This document shows, piece by piece, positions 61,801 through 64,000 of a stretch of 64,000 bases of DNA. This DNA comes from Argentina anserina (Eukaryota > Streptophyta > Magnoliopsida > Rosales > Rosaceae): contig NC_065874.1 of NCBI RefSeq assembly GCF_933775445.1, positions 14,961,001 through 15,025,000 of the forward strand, written 5' to 3'. The notes under the pieces are model-generated. The model did not search any database, was not told where the DNA came from, and was given only the letters and a program-made list of their open reading frames with translations. A program made the position numbers and the translations under genes. The stretch's first letter is position 1. Each line of letters opens with the position of its first letter.

Positions 61801-64000
61801 ATAACAATATGAAATCTTAGCAAAACGCACCATATGATTTTGAAGGAAAATATCCACATAAGCATCCACAACCTTCAAGTACTCATCAAGGCCTCCATAT
61901 TGAGTAATTATCTGAATTATTATTATTTTTTAAAACAGAGAAGAAGAAGAAGAATTATCTTCCGAAACGAAATTCTCAATCAGTTCCTTGGAAATAAATC
62001 ACTAGGAATGTTTTCTGAATTTTTCTTCAATTAAAGAATGAAGAACAAATAAGTACTGGAAAATAAAAGCTAATCAACAAAATAGGTAGGTCTCTCTGTA
62101 CCTGAAGGACTTTGTCCACCACAGCATTGACAGTGCCCGTTTCATATTTACTTTCACACAGCCTAAATCCAAGTAACCTGTAATTCAAGCACTTCCTCAC
62201 CGAAAAGAAATGAAGAGGTCAAGAACTGTCAATGTGCAGCATAGACTATTTTTCATTGATGAAAACAGACCTCACAGGCTCACACCAAGATTACCCCCTA
62301 AATTGGACCTAACATAGATTAAACCAACCCATAAGGAAGAAATGGCTGCATATATTTATGCTCTTCGACATAACAATGATTATGTGTTATGACTCTCACC
62401 AGCATCACCGAATGGTACCTGATCATAGGAATCATCATTGCTGGACTCAATGAGTTGAAGGATCTCCATAACATGTGAGCAAACTACTTGGAATGGAAGT
62501 TGCTTGACCAGATGATGGAGGATAAGTGAGGGGCATGGGAACCTTCCACGCAGCTCCACTTGATTAGTTGCCAGCCCAAGTTCCAGTAACACATCATTTA
62601 CTTGTCTCTATCAACAGATTAAAAAGTATCAATAAACCATCATACTTTAAGGCTAGAATTCATGTCAAACCTTCCTTATTTAATAGTTGAACTACATTCC
62701 TTGAGACCATTAATAAATGAAGGTAAAAAAGAATCAACAAAGTTCAAATGGTACTGTGTATAGTAAACTTATAACTACTTCATTAACCAAAGTAATAATC
62801 CTCTTAAAGTTGTTTCTGTTTAATATACAGAACCTACCTCAGAAACGTTTTTAAATATGCATTTCATGATATAATCAATGGTTGGTTCCATCAGACTGAT
62901 AAGCAATCTTTTGTTATCAGTCAAGTTCCCGTGAACTGCTTCCTTTGCCGATTTCACCCGCAGCAACAGAATTTTGAAGTCATTAACACAGCTGAGCAGA
63001 CATCCTGTAGCAATTTGGAAAGATGAGTTGCATAGCTATCTGCAAGTATACGTGTCGGCATAATATCAACTTGAGTTGGAGCTCATTTAGAAATCCAGAA
63101 ACCAGTCCAAAATTACCTGTCAATAAACCTTATTACAGAAAGACAAGTGCCAAAGTAAAAGATACATCATGAAACTAACAGAGGAAATAATGGTTTGCGA
63201 AATTAAGAGAAATAAGGAAAAAAGAGTTGAAAAAAAAAAGACTATGCAGAGGCATATCGAGTCCTCTGCCAAAAGCTACATCATAAAATCAATTAGAAAG
63301 TGGAAAACATACTAATCTATTTACTTCTTGAGAAGTTAGTATGACTCAAAAATTGATTCAGTTTAGCACTCCACACTTTCGATTGCATCATACAATCATT
63401 AGACCTTCACTGAGTATAATCTACCTGCTCAATCTACAGTATAGTCACTACTGGGCATTGGCATGGAAGACAACAAGAAATTCAAAGCCACAATCCCTGA
63501 TGAGATCAGCCCTGTTTTCATATATGTGCATATCTTTAAGTGCAAATTGCTAAATCCATCAAACTCGTTCATAAATCTACCACTTAGGGCAACTGAGAAA
63601 GCAGGTCTCAAGGAACTCTGTCCATCCTCATAATTTCACCCAAATTATATATCTCCTATCAGTTTCTCTTTTCTTTCTTGAAATTGAATCAATGACCTAC
63701 TCAACAATCCATCACCAAGTACCAGCGAATTACTCAGTTTTGCAACAAATTCACAACCATTAGTATAACAGCATCTATGAACTCTCAAAGTTGTTTAACG
63801 GATGGATGTGCTTAAAATGCAGTCGAAGAAATGATTACCTATATCATGGGAGTGCAACTTTCTAAGACAGTGGGCCATATACAAGCAACAGTAGGCAGAT
63901 GCCAATGGATCTGCTAACCCTCTTATCATCATTACCAAGCGTTGGAGACAGCCTAGAGGTCGATCATGCAAGAAATGCCAACAGGGCAATAGTGCTAGCT
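57393..64000 (-). CDS. VPS35L (C16orf62-type) homologue, retriever complex subunit; 5' end outside window
   Basis: Relative of VPS35L, the large subunit of the retriever endosomal recycling complex. Exons on the minus strand: 63839-64000 (continues beyond), 62838-63004, 62419-62607, 62102-62191, 61831-61911, 61414-61441, 61298-61386, 61081-61163, 60521-60659, 60338-60421, 60008-60169, 59836-59923, 59134-59211, 58650-58716, 58451-58550, 58103-58219, 57960-58016, 57393-57428. They join in frame for about 604 residues. Conserved stretches resembling animal VPS35L are MMIRGLADPLASAYCCLYMA, VDYGEEMESHLTFLIECRA, FIKSCVAFSEVTLPSISSQ with QLNLYLETAEVAL, and VMVPGNPEFGVTFYPKNL with QQDLPYHADK. The helical-repeat composition fits an alpha-solenoid. 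The last exon (PCQEYRQFAQI) is the least certain; an alternative C-terminus could read through 57221-57436 in another frame. The N-terminal third or more lies outside. Confidence 0.82.
58809..58840. repeat. (TA)n microsatellite in a VPS35L-like intron
   Basis: About 16 TA units in the intron between 58716 and 59134. Confidence 0.95.

Overview
This is a plant nuclear genome window, almost certainly from a dicot. The genes have many short exons with GT-AG introns and AT-rich introns and spacers. The encoded families are plant-specific: a fused plastid HisHF, a phytepsin-type aspartic protease with a plant-specific insert, a group IIb WRKY factor and an intronless MAPKKK17/18-type kinase. The gene content and LTR types suggest Rosaceae, but that is an inference only.

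Layout. 57-3674 (+): the 3' part of the mitochondrial 2-oxoglutarate dehydrogenase E2 gene. 5252-6538 (+): an intronless gene of the At4g22030-like family. 8148-14038 (-): plastid imidazole glycerol phosphate synthase HisHF, reconstructed as 19 exons giving 584 aa, with one GC-AG intron. 16097-16831 (+): a short BAP31-like ER membrane protein. 17-21.5 kb: a cluster of small mobile elements, including two solo LTRs with target-site duplications (one nested in a Mutator-like element with long terminal inverted repeats) and an LTR carrying a long GAA microsatellite. 23084-24508 (-): a MAPKKK17/18-like kinase. 27383-30937 (-): an aspartic protease of 13 coding exons and 510 aa, with a 5'UTR intron. 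31.7-44.1 kb: a transposon block. It holds a hAT element with a perfect 8-bp target duplication and three LTRs of one family. Two of these are solo LTRs with perfect 5-bp duplications. The third is an older inverted copy split by later insertions and by a tandem array with a period of about 500 bp. 44167-46798 (-): a WRKY6/31/42-like factor of 541 aa. 46.8-51.9 kb: a long spacer with a MITE, microsatellites and a perfect 37-bp hairpin. 51962-56560 (-): a SWAP/SURP splicing factor of 904 aa. 57393-64000 (-): the 3' part of a VPS35L (retriever subunit) homologue that runs off the window.

The genes are ordinary, unrelated, single-copy plant genes, each transcribed independently. I see no operon-like system, gene cluster or clearly new molecular system. 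The most unusual material is structural: the nested LTR history, the roughly 500-bp array with long inverted repeats in each unit, and the perfect hairpin downstream of the SWAP gene. Exon boundaries were read by hand from splice signals and frame continuity. Exon lengths summed to whole codons in every gene where both ends are present.
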